From contig NZ_AUDL01000014.1 in assembly GCF_000425445.1 (NCBI RefSeq), forward strand, positions 1-64,000: a stretch of 64,000 nucleotides of DNA. The letters are read 5' to 3'. This DNA comes from Flavobacterium denitrificans DSM 15936. Its GTDB lineage: Bacteria > Bacteroidota > Bacteroidia > Flavobacteriales > Flavobacteriaceae. The notes under the pieces are model-generated. The model was not told where the DNA came from and ran no database searches. It saw only the letters and a list, made by a program, of their open reading frames with translations. Each line of letters starts with the position of its first letter. Positions within the stretch are counted from its first letter, which is position 1. The position numbers and the translations under genes are program-made. Shown here piece after piece: positions 10,269 to 20,047 of the stretch.

Positions 10269-11459
10269 TTATTTCATCGCAACTTTAGCTACCACCGCTT
10301 TAACAGTATCAATAACTGCTTTTACAGTATCTTGAACTTTTGCAGTAGTATCAGTAGTTGGAGCAGCTCCTTCAGCTGGTTTCTCAGCCGCTTTCGCAGC
10401 TTCGATATCTTGAGCTAAAGTAGTTTTTTCACTTAACCATTTTTTATACTCTTCAGGAGTATCAACAACAACTTTCATTTGCATATTGTAGTGAGAAGCT
10501 CCACAGATTTTATTACATAATAATAAGTAATCAAATGTATAAGGATCTAAAGCCGTTCCACCTTTAGCAACTAACTCAGCACTTTTTTCAGCTCTAAGTT
10601 TATTGATATGTGCAACTTTTTCAACCATAAATGGTAACTCTCTGTACTCAGCCGTTGTATAAGTTGGAATAAATGCAAACTCTGTAACCATACCAGGAAC
10701 ACAGTTCATTTGCGCTCTAAAATGAGGCATATAAGCTGAGTGCAATACATCTTGAGAACGCATTTTAAAATGCACTTTTTTTCCTTTTGGAATATGTAAT
10801 TCTGTTACAACAATATCATCTTGAGCATTTGGATCAGACATATCAACACCTAAAGTATTAACTCCTTCAATCAAACGAACATTTGCTTTTCCTAAAACAT
10901 TATCTTTTCCTGCATATCTAGCAGTCCATTTAAATTGTTGAGCGTATAATTCAATTTCAACTACATCTTCATCTTTGTCAACAAACATAATGTTGTTCCA
11001 AGCATATAATCCATAAAGAATTAAACAAGCTAAAACCACAGAAGGTATAATACTCCAAATAGCTTCTAATTTATTGCTATCAGCAAAAAATAATGCCTTT
11101 CTGTCTTTGTGTCCTCTATTTTTAAAAGAAAACCAATACAATAAACCTTGAGTTATAACTTGAACTATAAAAATTAAAACCCAAGTAATATTCATTAAGT
11201 TGTCTACTAAAAGTCCATGCTCAGAAGCAGGTGTATGAAGCGCTAAATTACCCCATTTTAGTAAACCATAAATCGTAAATATATAAATGAAAGCTAAAAA
11301 GCCGAACATAATATATCCTTGAATATTATTATCATTATCTGATGCAACCTGAGAATCGTCCGAAGAAGAACCAACCTGAGTAAGGTCAAATATCTTCGTC
11401 AATTGCCATAATGCAACTGCTAATAAAACTACAACTATAATTACCAACAAACTTGTCAT
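10269..11459 (-). CDS. ctaC: Cytochrome c oxidase subunit II (CuA)
   Basis: This subunit takes electrons at a binuclear CuA centre and passes them to subunit I. It has 396 residues, with an N-terminal membrane segment, then two further helices (about 50-70 and 90-115, 135-155). The CuA domain has an upstream histidine in HSAYMPHF and the ligand cluster CNKICGASHYNM near residues 315-326. The four side-chain ligands C, C, H and M are kept, while the residue between the cysteines that normally gives a backbone ligand (Glu/Gln) is Ile here. After the cupredoxin fold is a low-complexity Ala/Lys/Thr tail of about 50 residues ending VVAKVAMK. There is no heme motif, so it is the CuA-only type fed by ACIII. 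Confidence 0.95.
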   Translation of the reverse strand: MTSLLVIIVVVLLAVALWQLTKIFDLTQVGSSSDDSQVASDNDNNIQGYIMFGFLAFIYIFTIYGLLKWGNLALHTPASEHGLLVDNLMNITWVLIFIVQVITQGLLYWFSFKNRGHKDRKALFFADSNKLEAIWSIIPSVVLACLILYGLYAWNNIMFVDKDEDVVEIELYAQQFKWTARYAGKDNVLGKANVRLIEGVNTLGVDMSDPNAQDDIVVTELHIPKGKKVHFKMRSQDVLHSAYMPHFRAQMNCVPGMVTEFAFIPTYTTAEYRELPFMVEKVAHINKLRAEKSAELVAKGGTALDPYTFDYLLLCNKICGASHYNMQMKVVVDTPEEYKKWLSEKTTLAQDIEAAKAAEKPAEGAAPTTDTTAKVQDTVKAVIDTVKAVVAKVAMK

Positions 11460-11478
11460 CTGTTTACTTCTTTAAATA

Positions 11479-12873
11479 TTAATAATGAAAATGTTTACTT
11501 TCTTCAATGAAAGGATTTCTTTTTGCCAACAAAGGAACTTTAGTTAATGCAGTAAATACAACAAAAATAAACAACCCTAAGAAGAAAAGAATAGATGCAA
11601 TTTCAGGAACACCGATAAACCATTTGTCTCCAACTGTACCAGGCATAATCATATTAAAGAAATCAACATAGTGTCCTAATAAGATCACAATACCAGCCAT
11701 AACAATTACCCAATTAAGACGTTTGAAATCTGTATTGATTAATATTAACAATGGGAACACAAAGTTCATAACAACCGCTCCAAAGAAAGGCAAGTTATAT
11801 AATTGAATTCTTGTAACAAAATAAGTAACCTCTTCTGGAATGTTAGCATACCAGATCAACATAAATTGAGAGAACCATAAATAAGTCCAGAAAACACTAA
11901 TACCAAACATAAATTTAGCTAAATCGTGTATATGGCTTGTATTTACATACTCTAAATATCCTTTTGATTTTAAATATACTGTCACTAAAGCAATAGCAGT
12001 AATACCACTTACAAAGAAAGAAGCAAATACATACCATCCAAACAAAGTACTGAACCAGTGCGGATCAAATGACATAATCCAGTCCCAAGACATAATAGAC
12101 TCAGAAACGATGAAGAATACAAGGAATCCAGCAGAAGCTTTGAAATTCTTTTTGTAGTAAAGATCATCATTCGCTTCATCTTGTGCTAAGCAGTTCTTTC
12201 TTGAAATATAACGGTAAATATTCCATCCTAATAAAAAGACAAAAGCTCTTGCGATCCAAAATGGGAAATTTAAATATCCTGATTTTCCCGCAATAATTGC
12301 GTCATAATTTGGACTCGTTGGATCAGTAACTCCTTCACCAAGCCATACAAAAATATGGTTGAAATGCAATCCGCATAAAACTAATATAATAAAGAAAATG
12401 ATTGAACCAGCTGGTAGATAAGCAGTGATACCCTGCATAACTCTAAATAAAACTGGAGACCAACCTGCTTGGGCTACTTGTTGAATAGCATAAAATGCTA
12501 GAACTCCCATAGAAAGCAGTAAAAAGAAAATACAAGCAACATATAATGCAGACCATGGCTTATTTTGCAATTGGTGCAATACATGCGTTAAATGTTCAGT
12601 ATGCTCATCTGTTGCTCCAACTTTTTCATGTTCTCCACCTTTGTGTGATTCATGTGAAGCTTCAGCAACTTCATGATGCGCAGCATCTTTATGAGAAGCT
12701 TCAGCAGCTTCTCCATGTGCAGCCCCATGCGAACCGTGAGCATCCGCAGCTAGTATTTTTTCAACTTCTTGAATATCTTTAGGTGCACTTAAAAAACCAT
12801 ACCCAATTCCTAATAGGCCAAGGACCATTAAGATGATAGAAAAAGTTTTTAATTTACTTGAAAATGTATACAT
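11479..12873 (-). CDS. actF: Alternative complex III quinol-binding subunit ActF
   Basis: Membrane subunit of alternative complex III (quinol:cytochrome c oxidoreductase), paralogous to ActC and NrfD/PsrC-like. It has 464 residues from the ATG at 12873 (MYTFSSKLK). A longer frame would begin with TTG directly at the actE stop and is less likely. After the first helix comes an exported loop of about 55 residues very rich in His, Glu, Ala and Lys (with HGSHGAAHGEAAEASHKDAA-type sequence), then about nine more helices. The His-rich loop may bind metal or be a flexible linker. The gene lies between actE and coxB with short gaps, so it belongs to the operon. Confidence 0.93.
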   Translation of the reverse strand: MYTFSSKLKTFSIILMVLGLLGIGYGFLSAPKDIQEVEKILAADAHGSHGAAHGEAAEASHKDAAHHEVAEASHESHKGGEHEKVGATDEHTEHLTHVLHQLQNKPWSALYVACIFFLLLSMGVLAFYAIQQVAQAGWSPVLFRVMQGITAYLPAGSIIFFIILVLCGLHFNHIFVWLGEGVTDPTSPNYDAIIAGKSGYLNFPFWIARAFVFLLGWNIYRYISRKNCLAQDEANDDLYYKKNFKASAGFLVFFIVSESIMSWDWIMSFDPHWFSTLFGWYVFASFFVSGITAIALVTVYLKSKGYLEYVNTSHIHDLAKFMFGISVFWTYLWFSQFMLIWYANIPEEVTYFVTRIQLYNLPFFGAVVMNFVFPLLILINTDFKRLNWVIVMAGIVILLGHYVDFFNMIMPGTVGDKWFIGVPEIASILFFLGLFIFVVFTALTKVPLLAKRNPFIEESKHFHY

Positions 12874-12900
12874 ATCTATTACGATCAGTTTGTTCAACAA

Positions 12901-13446
12901 TTATAATTGGCTTTTTAGTTTTAGAACATAGTCAGCAACTAACCAACGTTCGTGGGCGCTTAATTGATTTGCGTGTGAACCCATTGCATTTAAACCATAA
13001 GTCTCAACGTGGAAAATACTTCCTTCAGTAATTACCCTGTCTTTATAACTAGGAACTCCAAGAAATTTTTCTCTTTCAACCAATTTACCTTTACCGTTAC
13101 CAGTAGCACCATGACAACTGATACAATAAATTTCGAAAAGCTCTTTTCCTTTCCCAGAATTTCTATCTGCTTCAGTCAAAGGTGATTTCAAATTAGCTTT
13201 TGCCAATTCGTAACCTGCAGTCGAATTTTCATACTCATAAGGTTCAAAACCTCTATTAATAGTTCCTTCAACAGGAAGCTGACCTTCTTTTCCTCCCTTA
13301 AATACTTTTGCTTCTGCATAAGGCTCATAACCTACAGATTCGTACATATTTGGGAAATACTGATAGTTCGGTGCCGAATTATTGTGGCAAGATGAAACTA
13401 AAATAGTTATACCAACTAAAAGTGTTATTTTATATATCCTTTTCAT
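12901..13446 (-). CDS. actE: Alternative complex III monoheme cytochrome c subunit ActE
   Basis: A 181-residue lipoprotein. The N-terminal signal ends in the lipobox LVSSC (Cys 20), so it is anchored by a lipid on the periplasmic side of the membrane. A single heme c motif, CISCH, lies near residue 107, with a later methionine in the segment YGLNAMGSH as likely distal ligand. In ACIII this heme takes electrons from ActA and delivers them toward the oxidase. The gene is 8 nt after actD and closely followed by actF. Confidence 0.94.
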   Translation of the reverse strand: MKRIYKITLLVGITILVSSCHNNSAPNYQYFPNMYESVGYEPYAEAKVFKGGKEGQLPVEGTINRGFEPYEYENSTAGYELAKANLKSPLTEADRNSGKGKELFEIYCISCHGATGNGKGKLVEREKFLGVPSYKDRVITEGSIFHVETYGLNAMGSHANQLSAHERWLVADYVLKLKSQL

Positions 13447-13454
13447 AGCTACAA

Positions 13455-13979
13455 TTAATTCTTTTCTATTACTTTAACTTCGACAGCACCAGTTCCTTCA
13501 AAGAAAGAAACCAATTCTGCTTCGTTATCATTTACTGCTACTTCCATTAAGAAGTGATCATCTGTTGTTCTTACATCAGGATTTTCAGCTTCTTTAAATG
13601 GCCATAATCTACTTCTCATATAAAAAGTGATTACCATTAAGTGCGCAGCAAAAAATACTGTCATCTCAAACATAATAGGCACAAAAGATGGCATATTTTG
13701 AATGAAACTAAAACTAGGCTTTCCACCAATATCTTGTGGCCAGTCATGAATCATGATATAACCCATCATTGTAGTGGCAACAGAAATACCAACACATCCG
13801 TATAAGAAAGAACAGATTGCTAATCTTGTTGGCGCTAAGCCCATGGCTTTATCCAATCCGTGAACAGGAAATGGAGTAAAAACCTCTTCAATATGATGGT
13901 GAGCAGCTCTAGTTTTCTTTACTGCATCCATCAAAATATCATCGTCATTATAAATGGCGTATATTACTTTATTACTCAT
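13455..13979 (-). CDS. actD: Alternative complex III subunit ActD (DUF3341)
   Basis: A 174-residue DUF3341 protein. It has a cytosolic N-terminal domain (VIYAIYNDDDILMDAVKK), two membrane helices (about 50-80 and 105-125) and a soluble C-terminus. In the ACIII structure ActD packs against the ActC/ActF membrane core. It has no redox cofactor motif. Its start overlaps the end of actC by 8 nt, indicating coupled translation. Confidence 0.93.
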   Translation of the reverse strand: MSNKVIYAIYNDDDILMDAVKKTRAAHHHIEEVFTPFPVHGLDKAMGLAPTRLAICSFLYGCVGISVATTMMGYIMIHDWPQDIGGKPSFSFIQNMPSFVPIMFEMTVFFAAHLMVITFYMRSRLWPFKEAENPDVRTTDDHFLMEVAVNDNEAELVSFFEGTGAVEVKVIEKN

Positions 13980-15375
13980 GATGTGAATCTTTACTGTTTG
14001 CTCTTTCTCTAACGTAATTATCTCCTGTTCCTTTCAAAATTGTTTTTACCTCTGCCTGAGCAATTACAGGGAATGTTCTAGAGTACAATAAAAACAATAC
14101 AAAGAAGAAACCAATTGTTCCAATGAAAATTCCAATATCAACAAATGTTGGTGAGAACATTGTCCAAGAAGATGGAAGGTAATCTCTATGTAAAGAAGTA
14201 ACAATAATTACAAATCTTTCAAACCACATTCCGATGTTTACTACAATCGAAATAATGAATGAGAACATTATACTTGTTCTTAATTTTTTGAACCACATAA
14301 ATTGTGGAGAGAACACGTTACAAGTCATCATCGACCAATATGCCCACCAGTAAGGTCCAGTAGCTCTGTTTAAGAATGCATATTGCTCATACTCTACACC
14401 TGAATACCAAGCTACGAATAACTCAGTGATGTAAGCAACACCTACAATCGAACCAGTAATCATGATAATGATATTCATTAATTCGATATGTTGTAATGTG
14501 ATATACGCTTCAAGGTTAGAAACTTTTCTCATAACGATCAACAATGTGTTTACCATCGCAAATCCCGAGAATACCGCTCCAGCAACGAAGTAAGGAGGGA
14601 AAATTGTTGTATGCCATCCAGGAATTACAGAAGTAGCAAAGTCCATCGATACAATCGTATGTACAGAAAGTACAAGAGGAGTAGCTAAACCAGCTAATAC
14701 TAATGATACTTCTTCAAAACGTTGCCAATCTTTTGCTCTACCACTCCATCCGAAACTTAAGATCGAATAAACTCTCTTGTTAAATGGAGTAATAGCTCTA
14801 TCTCTAAGCATTGCAAAGTCAGGTAATAATCCAGTCCACCAGAATACTAATGATACTGAAAGATAAGTTGAAATTGCAAAAACGTCCCATAATAATGGTG
14901 AGTTAAAGTTTACCCATAAAGATCCAAATTGGTTTGGAATAGGTAAAACCCAGTATGCTAACCATGGACGCCCCATGTGAATAATTGGAAATAAACCTGC
15001 TTGAACTACCGAGAAGATAGTCATTGCTTCCGCAGAACGGTTAATAGCCATTCTCCAACGTTGACGGAAAAGTAATAGTACTGCAGAAATTAACGTTCCG
15101 GCGTGACCAATACCAACCCACCAAACGAAGTTCGTAATATCCCAAGCCCAACCAACTGTTTTATTTAATCCCCATGTTCCAATACCGGTAGATACGGTGT
15201 AAATTATACAACCTAATCCCCAAAGGAAGGCTGTTAATGCGATTGAAAATACAATCCACCATTGTTTATTTGCAGGTCCTTCAACAGGCGCTGCCACATC
15301 TACAGTTACATCGTGATAAGATTTATCACCAATAACTAAAGGTTTTCTAATGGGTGCTTCGTAGTGAGACGACAT
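13972..15375 (-). CDS. actC: Alternative complex III quinol-binding membrane subunit ActC (NrfD-like)
   Basis: A 467-residue polytopic protein of the NrfD/PsrC family with about ten membrane helices. It carries the quinol site near the iron-sulfur subunit ActB. Helix segments with conserved Trp, Gly and His (for example WAWDITNFVWWVGIGHAGT near residues 75-95) are typical. It starts 33 nt after actB and overlaps actD by 8 nt. Confidence 0.95.
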   Translation of the reverse strand: MSSHYEAPIRKPLVIGDKSYHDVTVDVAAPVEGPANKQWWIVFSIALTAFLWGLGCIIYTVSTGIGTWGLNKTVGWAWDITNFVWWVGIGHAGTLISAVLLLFRQRWRMAINRSAEAMTIFSVVQAGLFPIIHMGRPWLAYWVLPIPNQFGSLWVNFNSPLLWDVFAISTYLSVSLVFWWTGLLPDFAMLRDRAITPFNKRVYSILSFGWSGRAKDWQRFEEVSLVLAGLATPLVLSVHTIVSMDFATSVIPGWHTTIFPPYFVAGAVFSGFAMVNTLLIVMRKVSNLEAYITLQHIELMNIIIMITGSIVGVAYITELFVAWYSGVEYEQYAFLNRATGPYWWAYWSMMTCNVFSPQFMWFKKLRTSIMFSFIISIVVNIGMWFERFVIIVTSLHRDYLPSSWTMFSPTFVDIGIFIGTIGFFFVLFLLYSRTFPVIAQAEVKTILKGTGDNYVRERANSKDSHHE

Positions 15376-15408
15376 AATCCTTTATATTGTTTCTTAATTA
15401 ATAATTTA

Positions 15409-18400
15409 CTAAGTATTTCTAACTTTAACGTGGTAAACCACATTAGGTTTAGTTCCTACATGCTCTAATAAGTGGTAAGATCTCTCATCAGCTGCTAATT
15501 TAGCAACCTTACTTTCCTTATCATTTACATCACCAAATATCATTGCTCCAGAAGAACAAGCACTAGAACAAGCTGTTTGGAACTCACCATCAGCAACTGG
15601 GCGACCTTCATTTTTAGCTTTCAATTTAGTAGCTTGTGTCATTTGTATACACATAGAACATTTTTCCATAACTCCACGAGAACGAACGTTTACGTCAGGA
15701 TTCAATACCATACGACCTAAATCATCATTCATGTGATAGTCAAATTCACTGTTTTTGTTATACAAGAACCAGTTGAAACGACGAACTTTATATGGACAGT
15801 TATTTGCACAGTAACGAGTACCAACACATCTGTTGTATGCCATGTGGTTTTGACCTTCACGACCGTGAGACGTTGCAGCAACAGGACAAACTGTTTCACA
15901 AGGTGCGTGATTACAGTGCTGACACATTACTGGCTGGAATGCTACTTGAGGATTCTCACCTGCTTTTTCCATTTCATTGAATGTAGACAATGAGCTAGAT
16001 AAACCAGCGATTCCTTCTTTTCTTTTATTATCACCTTCAAAAGTGCTTTCAGAAGAATAATATCTATCAATACGCAACCAGTGCATATCACGGCTTCTTC
16101 TTACCTCTGCTTTACCTACAACAGGAACGTTGTTCTCAGCATGACAAGCAATAACACATGCTCCACATCCAGTACAAGCATTTAAATCGATAGATAGGTT
16201 AAAATGATGTCCCGTAGTACGATCAAATGATTCCCATAAATCCACAGTTGTAGCTTCAACTTCTTGGTGATCTAAAGATACCATCGGTTTTTCATTCCAA
16301 TGTTCAGCATCTTTAGTATTAAATATTTCAAGAGTAGTTTCTTTAATGATATCTCCTCTACCCATTAATGTTTTTTGTCCTTGAACACAAGCGAACTCAT
16401 GAACACCATTAGCTTTAGCTAAAGTTATAGACTGAACATTATCGAAGTTTTTATATAAAGAGTAAGCATTAATACCTACTTGCATTTCTTCTTTTAAAGC
16501 CGCTTTGCGACCATATCCAACTGCAAATCCAATTGTCCCAACAGCTTGTCCTGGCTGAACAATAACTGGAACATTTTCGATTTTCACACCATCAGCAGAT
16601 GTAATTGTAGCATAACTACCATTCAAACCACCATTGGCAACGATTTCATTTGATAGATCGTATTTTTTAGCGTCTGCGTTTGAAACAGTAATGTAGTTAT
16701 CCCAAGAAACTCTAGTAATTGGATCTGGAAACTCTTGCAACCAAGGATTGTTTGCATGCTGACCATCTCCCATACCCGTTTTTGTATACAATACTAATTC
16801 AAGGCCTCCTACAGATTTTGATTTAGAAAGTGCACTAGCAGCACCAGCAGCATCAAAAGCTCCACCAGATATAGCCGCAGAACCAGTCACTAAAACACCA
16901 TCGTGTAATACTTTGTTCCAAGAAGAACCAGCCACAAAACTAGAAGCATTAGCTTTAAGGTAATCGTAGAAAGTTCCACCAACACCATTCAAAGACAATA
17001 AAACATCTTGAAATTGTTTTGTATTAAATATTGGACGAATTGTAGGCTGAGTTAAGCTATAAGTTCCTTTTGTAATTACAACATCACCCCAAGACTCTAA
17101 ATAATGAGGCGCTGGCGCAGCAATTGTTACAACAGAAGCAGTTTCATCTTCTTTTAAAGAAAAAGCAACAGAAGTTTTAACTTTTTTCAATCCAGATACA
17201 AAAGAAGCTGAATCAGCTAATGTATACACAGGATTGATTCCGCTCATAATTAAAGTATGAACCGTTCCAGCATTCATGTCTTTCACTAATTGAGACACAG
17301 CAGCATTAGAACCTTTTCTAATTTGTCTTGTTCCAGCAGTACTGAAAGACTCACTAGCCAAGTGCTGATTAATAGCTAAAACTAATAATTGAGCATTTTT
17401 ATCTTCAATTCCAGACACTAAAACTCCTTTTGTCCCAGCAGCTTTTAATTGCTTAGCCGCTTTTACAACTTCAGCTTTAAAACTACCATCCAAAGAAACA
17501 GGAACAGAAGCACCTACAATAATATTATAAATCTGAACTAAAGCTTGTTTTTGATCAGCTGTAGTCATCGGAACACGCTTATCAGCAGCCGCTCCAGATA
17601 ATGTCATATTTGATTCAAACTGAAAATGACGAGACATTTTTCCGTTTTGAGGAATACGTCCTTTTGCATATCCAGAATCATATCCACCACCTTGCCAATC
17701 CCCTAAGAAGTCAGCACCAACAGATACAATTAAAGAAGCTTTCGAAAAATCATAATCAACCAAAGCTCTTTCACCATAAACCGCCTCAAAAGCATCTAAT
17801 GCCTCAGAAGAAGAAACAGCATCATAAACAACATGTTTTGCATTAGGATTTTTAGCAATAAACTCACCTATCAATTTCTCAGTAGATGGACTCGCTAACG
17901 TATTTGTCAACAATACCACTTGTCCTCCTTTTGCTTTTGCGTCAGCAAGACTCGCTTTAATTTTCAAATCAACAGAAGACCAACTACTGTTTTTTCCTTC
18001 CAATTTAGGCTCTTTCAAACGAGTACTATCATACAATCCTAAGATTGATGCATGAATTCTAGCGTTAGCTGCAAATTTAGCACCTTCGATAGTATTGTTC
18101 TCAACTTTGATTGGACGACCCTCACGAGTTTTTATCAAAAGATTTGCAAAATCAAAACCATCAAAAACCGTAGTTGCATAATAATCCGCAACACCAGGAA
18201 TGATTTGCTCTGGTTGTAAAACATAAGGGATAGACTTGTGCACAGGACCTTCACAAGCAGCAAGTGTAACAGCTGCAGTACTAAATCCTACGTACTTTAA
18301 AAAGTCACGACGTGAAGTTCCTGACGAAGCTAAAGCTTCAGCATTTCCTAAGAATTCATCTGTAGGAATCTCTTCAACAAATTCGTTATTTCTAAGCGCC

Positions 18401-18462
18401 TCAACAATAGAACCATTCTCTAGTTCTTCAACACTTTTCCAGTATTTTTTGTTTGATGACAT
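15409..18462 (-). CDS. actB: Alternative complex III iron-sulfur subunit ActB
   Basis: A 1017-residue periplasmic subunit. Near residue 50 is a Tat-type motif, SRRDFLKYVG, followed by a hydrophobic stretch ending LAAC (a possible lipobox). Residues about 90-740 correspond to the molybdopterin-oxidoreductase fold, which in ACIII has lost the cofactor. From about 766 is a ferredoxin-like domain with four cysteine clusters: CTGCGACVIACH, CQHCNHAPCETVCP, CANNCP plus CSMCIQ, and CSSACSSGA. The family holds three [4Fe-4S] and one [3Fe-4S] centre. The role is to carry electrons from quinol toward the heme subunits. It is the second gene of the operon. Confidence 0.96.
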   Translation of the reverse strand: MSSNKKYWKSVEELENGSIVEALRNNEFVEEIPTDEFLGNAEALASSGTSRRDFLKYVGFSTAAVTLAACEGPVHKSIPYVLQPEQIIPGVADYYATTVFDGFDFANLLIKTREGRPIKVENNTIEGAKFAANARIHASILGLYDSTRLKEPKLEGKNSSWSSVDLKIKASLADAKAKGGQVVLLTNTLASPSTEKLIGEFIAKNPNAKHVVYDAVSSSEALDAFEAVYGERALVDYDFSKASLIVSVGADFLGDWQGGGYDSGYAKGRIPQNGKMSRHFQFESNMTLSGAAADKRVPMTTADQKQALVQIYNIIVGASVPVSLDGSFKAEVVKAAKQLKAAGTKGVLVSGIEDKNAQLLVLAINQHLASESFSTAGTRQIRKGSNAAVSQLVKDMNAGTVHTLIMSGINPVYTLADSASFVSGLKKVKTSVAFSLKEDETASVVTIAAPAPHYLESWGDVVITKGTYSLTQPTIRPIFNTKQFQDVLLSLNGVGGTFYDYLKANASSFVAGSSWNKVLHDGVLVTGSAAISGGAFDAAGAASALSKSKSVGGLELVLYTKTGMGDGQHANNPWLQEFPDPITRVSWDNYITVSNADAKKYDLSNEIVANGGLNGSYATITSADGVKIENVPVIVQPGQAVGTIGFAVGYGRKAALKEEMQVGINAYSLYKNFDNVQSITLAKANGVHEFACVQGQKTLMGRGDIIKETTLEIFNTKDAEHWNEKPMVSLDHQEVEATTVDLWESFDRTTGHHFNLSIDLNACTGCGACVIACHAENNVPVVGKAEVRRSRDMHWLRIDRYYSSESTFEGDNKRKEGIAGLSSSLSTFNEMEKAGENPQVAFQPVMCQHCNHAPCETVCPVAATSHGREGQNHMAYNRCVGTRYCANNCPYKVRRFNWFLYNKNSEFDYHMNDDLGRMVLNPDVNVRSRGVMEKCSMCIQMTQATKLKAKNEGRPVADGEFQTACSSACSSGAMIFGDVNDKESKVAKLAADERSYHLLEHVGTKPNVVYHVKVRNT

Positions 18463-18494
18463 TGTATATAAATATTAAAATCTTAATAATTCGA

Positions 18495-19829
18495 TTAATA
18501 GTGGCATTTACCGCATTCTAAACCTCCCATTTGCGCTGCAGTTAATTTCTCTACACCGTATTTTTTAGAAAGTTCAGCATGAATTTTATCATAGTAAGCA
18601 TTTCCTTCCATCTTAACATCAGTTTTTCTATGGCAATCAACACACCATCCCATTGTTAATTTAGAGTATTGCTTCATGATTTCAAATTCTTGCACCGGTC
18701 CATGACAAGTTTGACACTCAATTCCCGCAACAGAAACGTGTTGTGAGTGATTGAAATATACAAAATCAGGAAGATTATGAATACGAACCCATTTTACAGG
18801 TTGTGTTTTTCCAGTATAAGCCTGTTTAGTTTTATCCCAACCAACAGCATCATATAATTTTTGAATTTGAGCATCATAGAACGCTTTGCTATACTCAGCT
18901 GTAGCAGTAGTTTCAGCAACCTCAGAAATATTTTTATGACAGTTCATACAAACATTCAAAGAAGGAATACCAGCCGTTTTACTTACACGTGCAGCAGAGT
19001 GACAATACTTACAATTGATTTCATTGTCTCCAGCATGGATTTTATGAGAATAATGAATTGGCTGAATTGGCTCGTAATTTTGATCGACACCAACTTGCAT
19101 TAAATACCCATAAACAAAGTAACCACTAGCCAAAAGCAAGAAAATTGAAGTAACCAATACTAAAAATTGATTTCTAGCAAAAGCTTTCCAGATTGGCAAT
19201 TTACCTTCTTTAGGCGCAACCTCAATTCCGTTATTACTTGCAACTTTAGTCAACACCTTGTTCACCATAAACAACATAACAACTAAAATAGCCATTACTA
19301 AAGCAAGAGCTCCTAAAATAACATTATTAGAAATTGAACCACTCTCCACATTAGTCCCTGGAGGAGTTGCAGCTCCGCCAGCTGCCGCAGCAGCAGGTTC
19401 AGCTTTTTTCTCAGAAGTATAAGCGATAATATTATCAATATCACCTTCAGATAATTGAGGAAACGAAGTCATTACCGCCTTGTTGTTTTCTTCAAAAAGC
19501 TTAACAGCAACAGCGTCTCCTGATTTAATCATATCAGAACTGTTGTGCACCCACTTGTAAATCCAAGCCATATCATGCTTTTCAGCAACACCTCTTAAAG
19601 CAGGACCTGTTGATTTAGCATCTAATTTGTGACATGCAGCGCAATTTGCATTAAAAAGTTCTTTCCCTTTTGCTGGATCACCACCTGTTGTTGCTGCCGG
19701 AGCTGCAGCTTCAGGCGCCGCAGGAGCAGCAGCATCTTGAGCAAATGAAGTTAGGGAGAAAATAAACGTTAGCGATAAGCTAAGGAGCAATTTTCTTGAG
19801 ATCGAATTATGGTTACCCACCTTTTTCAT
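18495..19829 (-). CDS. actA: Alternative complex III multiheme cytochrome c subunit ActA
   Basis: A 444-residue exported multiheme protein that heads the operon. The signal peptide ends LTSFA-Q. An extra class I cytochrome c domain (CAACH near residue 60) is followed by a Pro/Ala-rich linker and two hydrophobic segments (about 165-190 and 220-245). Then comes the pentaheme domain with CKYCH, CMNCH, CQTCH, CVDCH and CGKCH, the last at the extreme C-terminus. That makes six CXXCH motifs, one more than the basic pentaheme ActA. Electrons from ActB pass through these hemes to ActE and the oxidase. A good promoter lies about 90 nt upstream. Confidence 0.96.
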   Translation of the reverse strand: MKKVGNHNSISRKLLLSLSLTFIFSLTSFAQDAAAPAAPEAAAPAATTGGDPAKGKELFNANCAACHKLDAKSTGPALRGVAEKHDMAWIYKWVHNSSDMIKSGDAVAVKLFEENNKAVMTSFPQLSEGDIDNIIAYTSEKKAEPAAAAAGGAATPPGTNVESGSISNNVILGALALVMAILVVMLFMVNKVLTKVASNNGIEVAPKEGKLPIWKAFARNQFLVLVTSIFLLLASGYFVYGYLMQVGVDQNYEPIQPIHYSHKIHAGDNEINCKYCHSAARVSKTAGIPSLNVCMNCHKNISEVAETTATAEYSKAFYDAQIQKLYDAVGWDKTKQAYTGKTQPVKWVRIHNLPDFVYFNHSQHVSVAGIECQTCHGPVQEFEIMKQYSKLTMGWCVDCHRKTDVKMEGNAYYDKIHAELSKKYGVEKLTAAQMGGLECGKCHY

Positions 19830-19915
19830 ATAGTATAATAATTATCTACTAATTTTTGGTATGATTTTTACTGTGATAAATTCGTAAAAATGAATACCCT
19901 CTTTTAAAACTTGCA

Positions 19916-19944
19916 CAAAAATACGACTTATGAACTATTCTCAA
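19916..19944 (-). promoter_or_regulatory. Promoter of the actABCDEF-coxBA operon
   Basis: On the minus strand TTG (19944-19942), an 18-nt spacer, then TATTTTTG (19923-19916), an exact TAnnTTTG. The predicted start leaves a leader of about 80 nt. It is the only convincing promoter seen for the eight-gene operon. Confidence 0.75.
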
Positions 19945-20021
19945 AACCTTAAAATAGTCTTAAATATCAATTTATATCAATTCTAAATAATATTAAAATT
20001 TTCCACACAAACTTTAAATAG

Positions 20022-20029
20022 TATTTTTG
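20022..20029 (+). promoter_or_regulatory. -7 element of the SPOR-protein promoter (TATTTTTG)
   Basis: An exact TAnnTTTG match, ending 18 nt before the ATG at 20048. A TTTTCC segment about 19 nt upstream could be the -33 box. It overlaps an upstream in-frame TTG, showing that the ATG at 20048 is the real start. Confidence 0.65.
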
Positions 20030-20047
20030 CATAAAAACCATCACATT

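Noticed and set aside
12874-12900. Upstream TTG start for actF
   Set aside because: The ATG at 12873 gives the normal start; the TTG extension adds an unlikely sequence directly at the actE stop.
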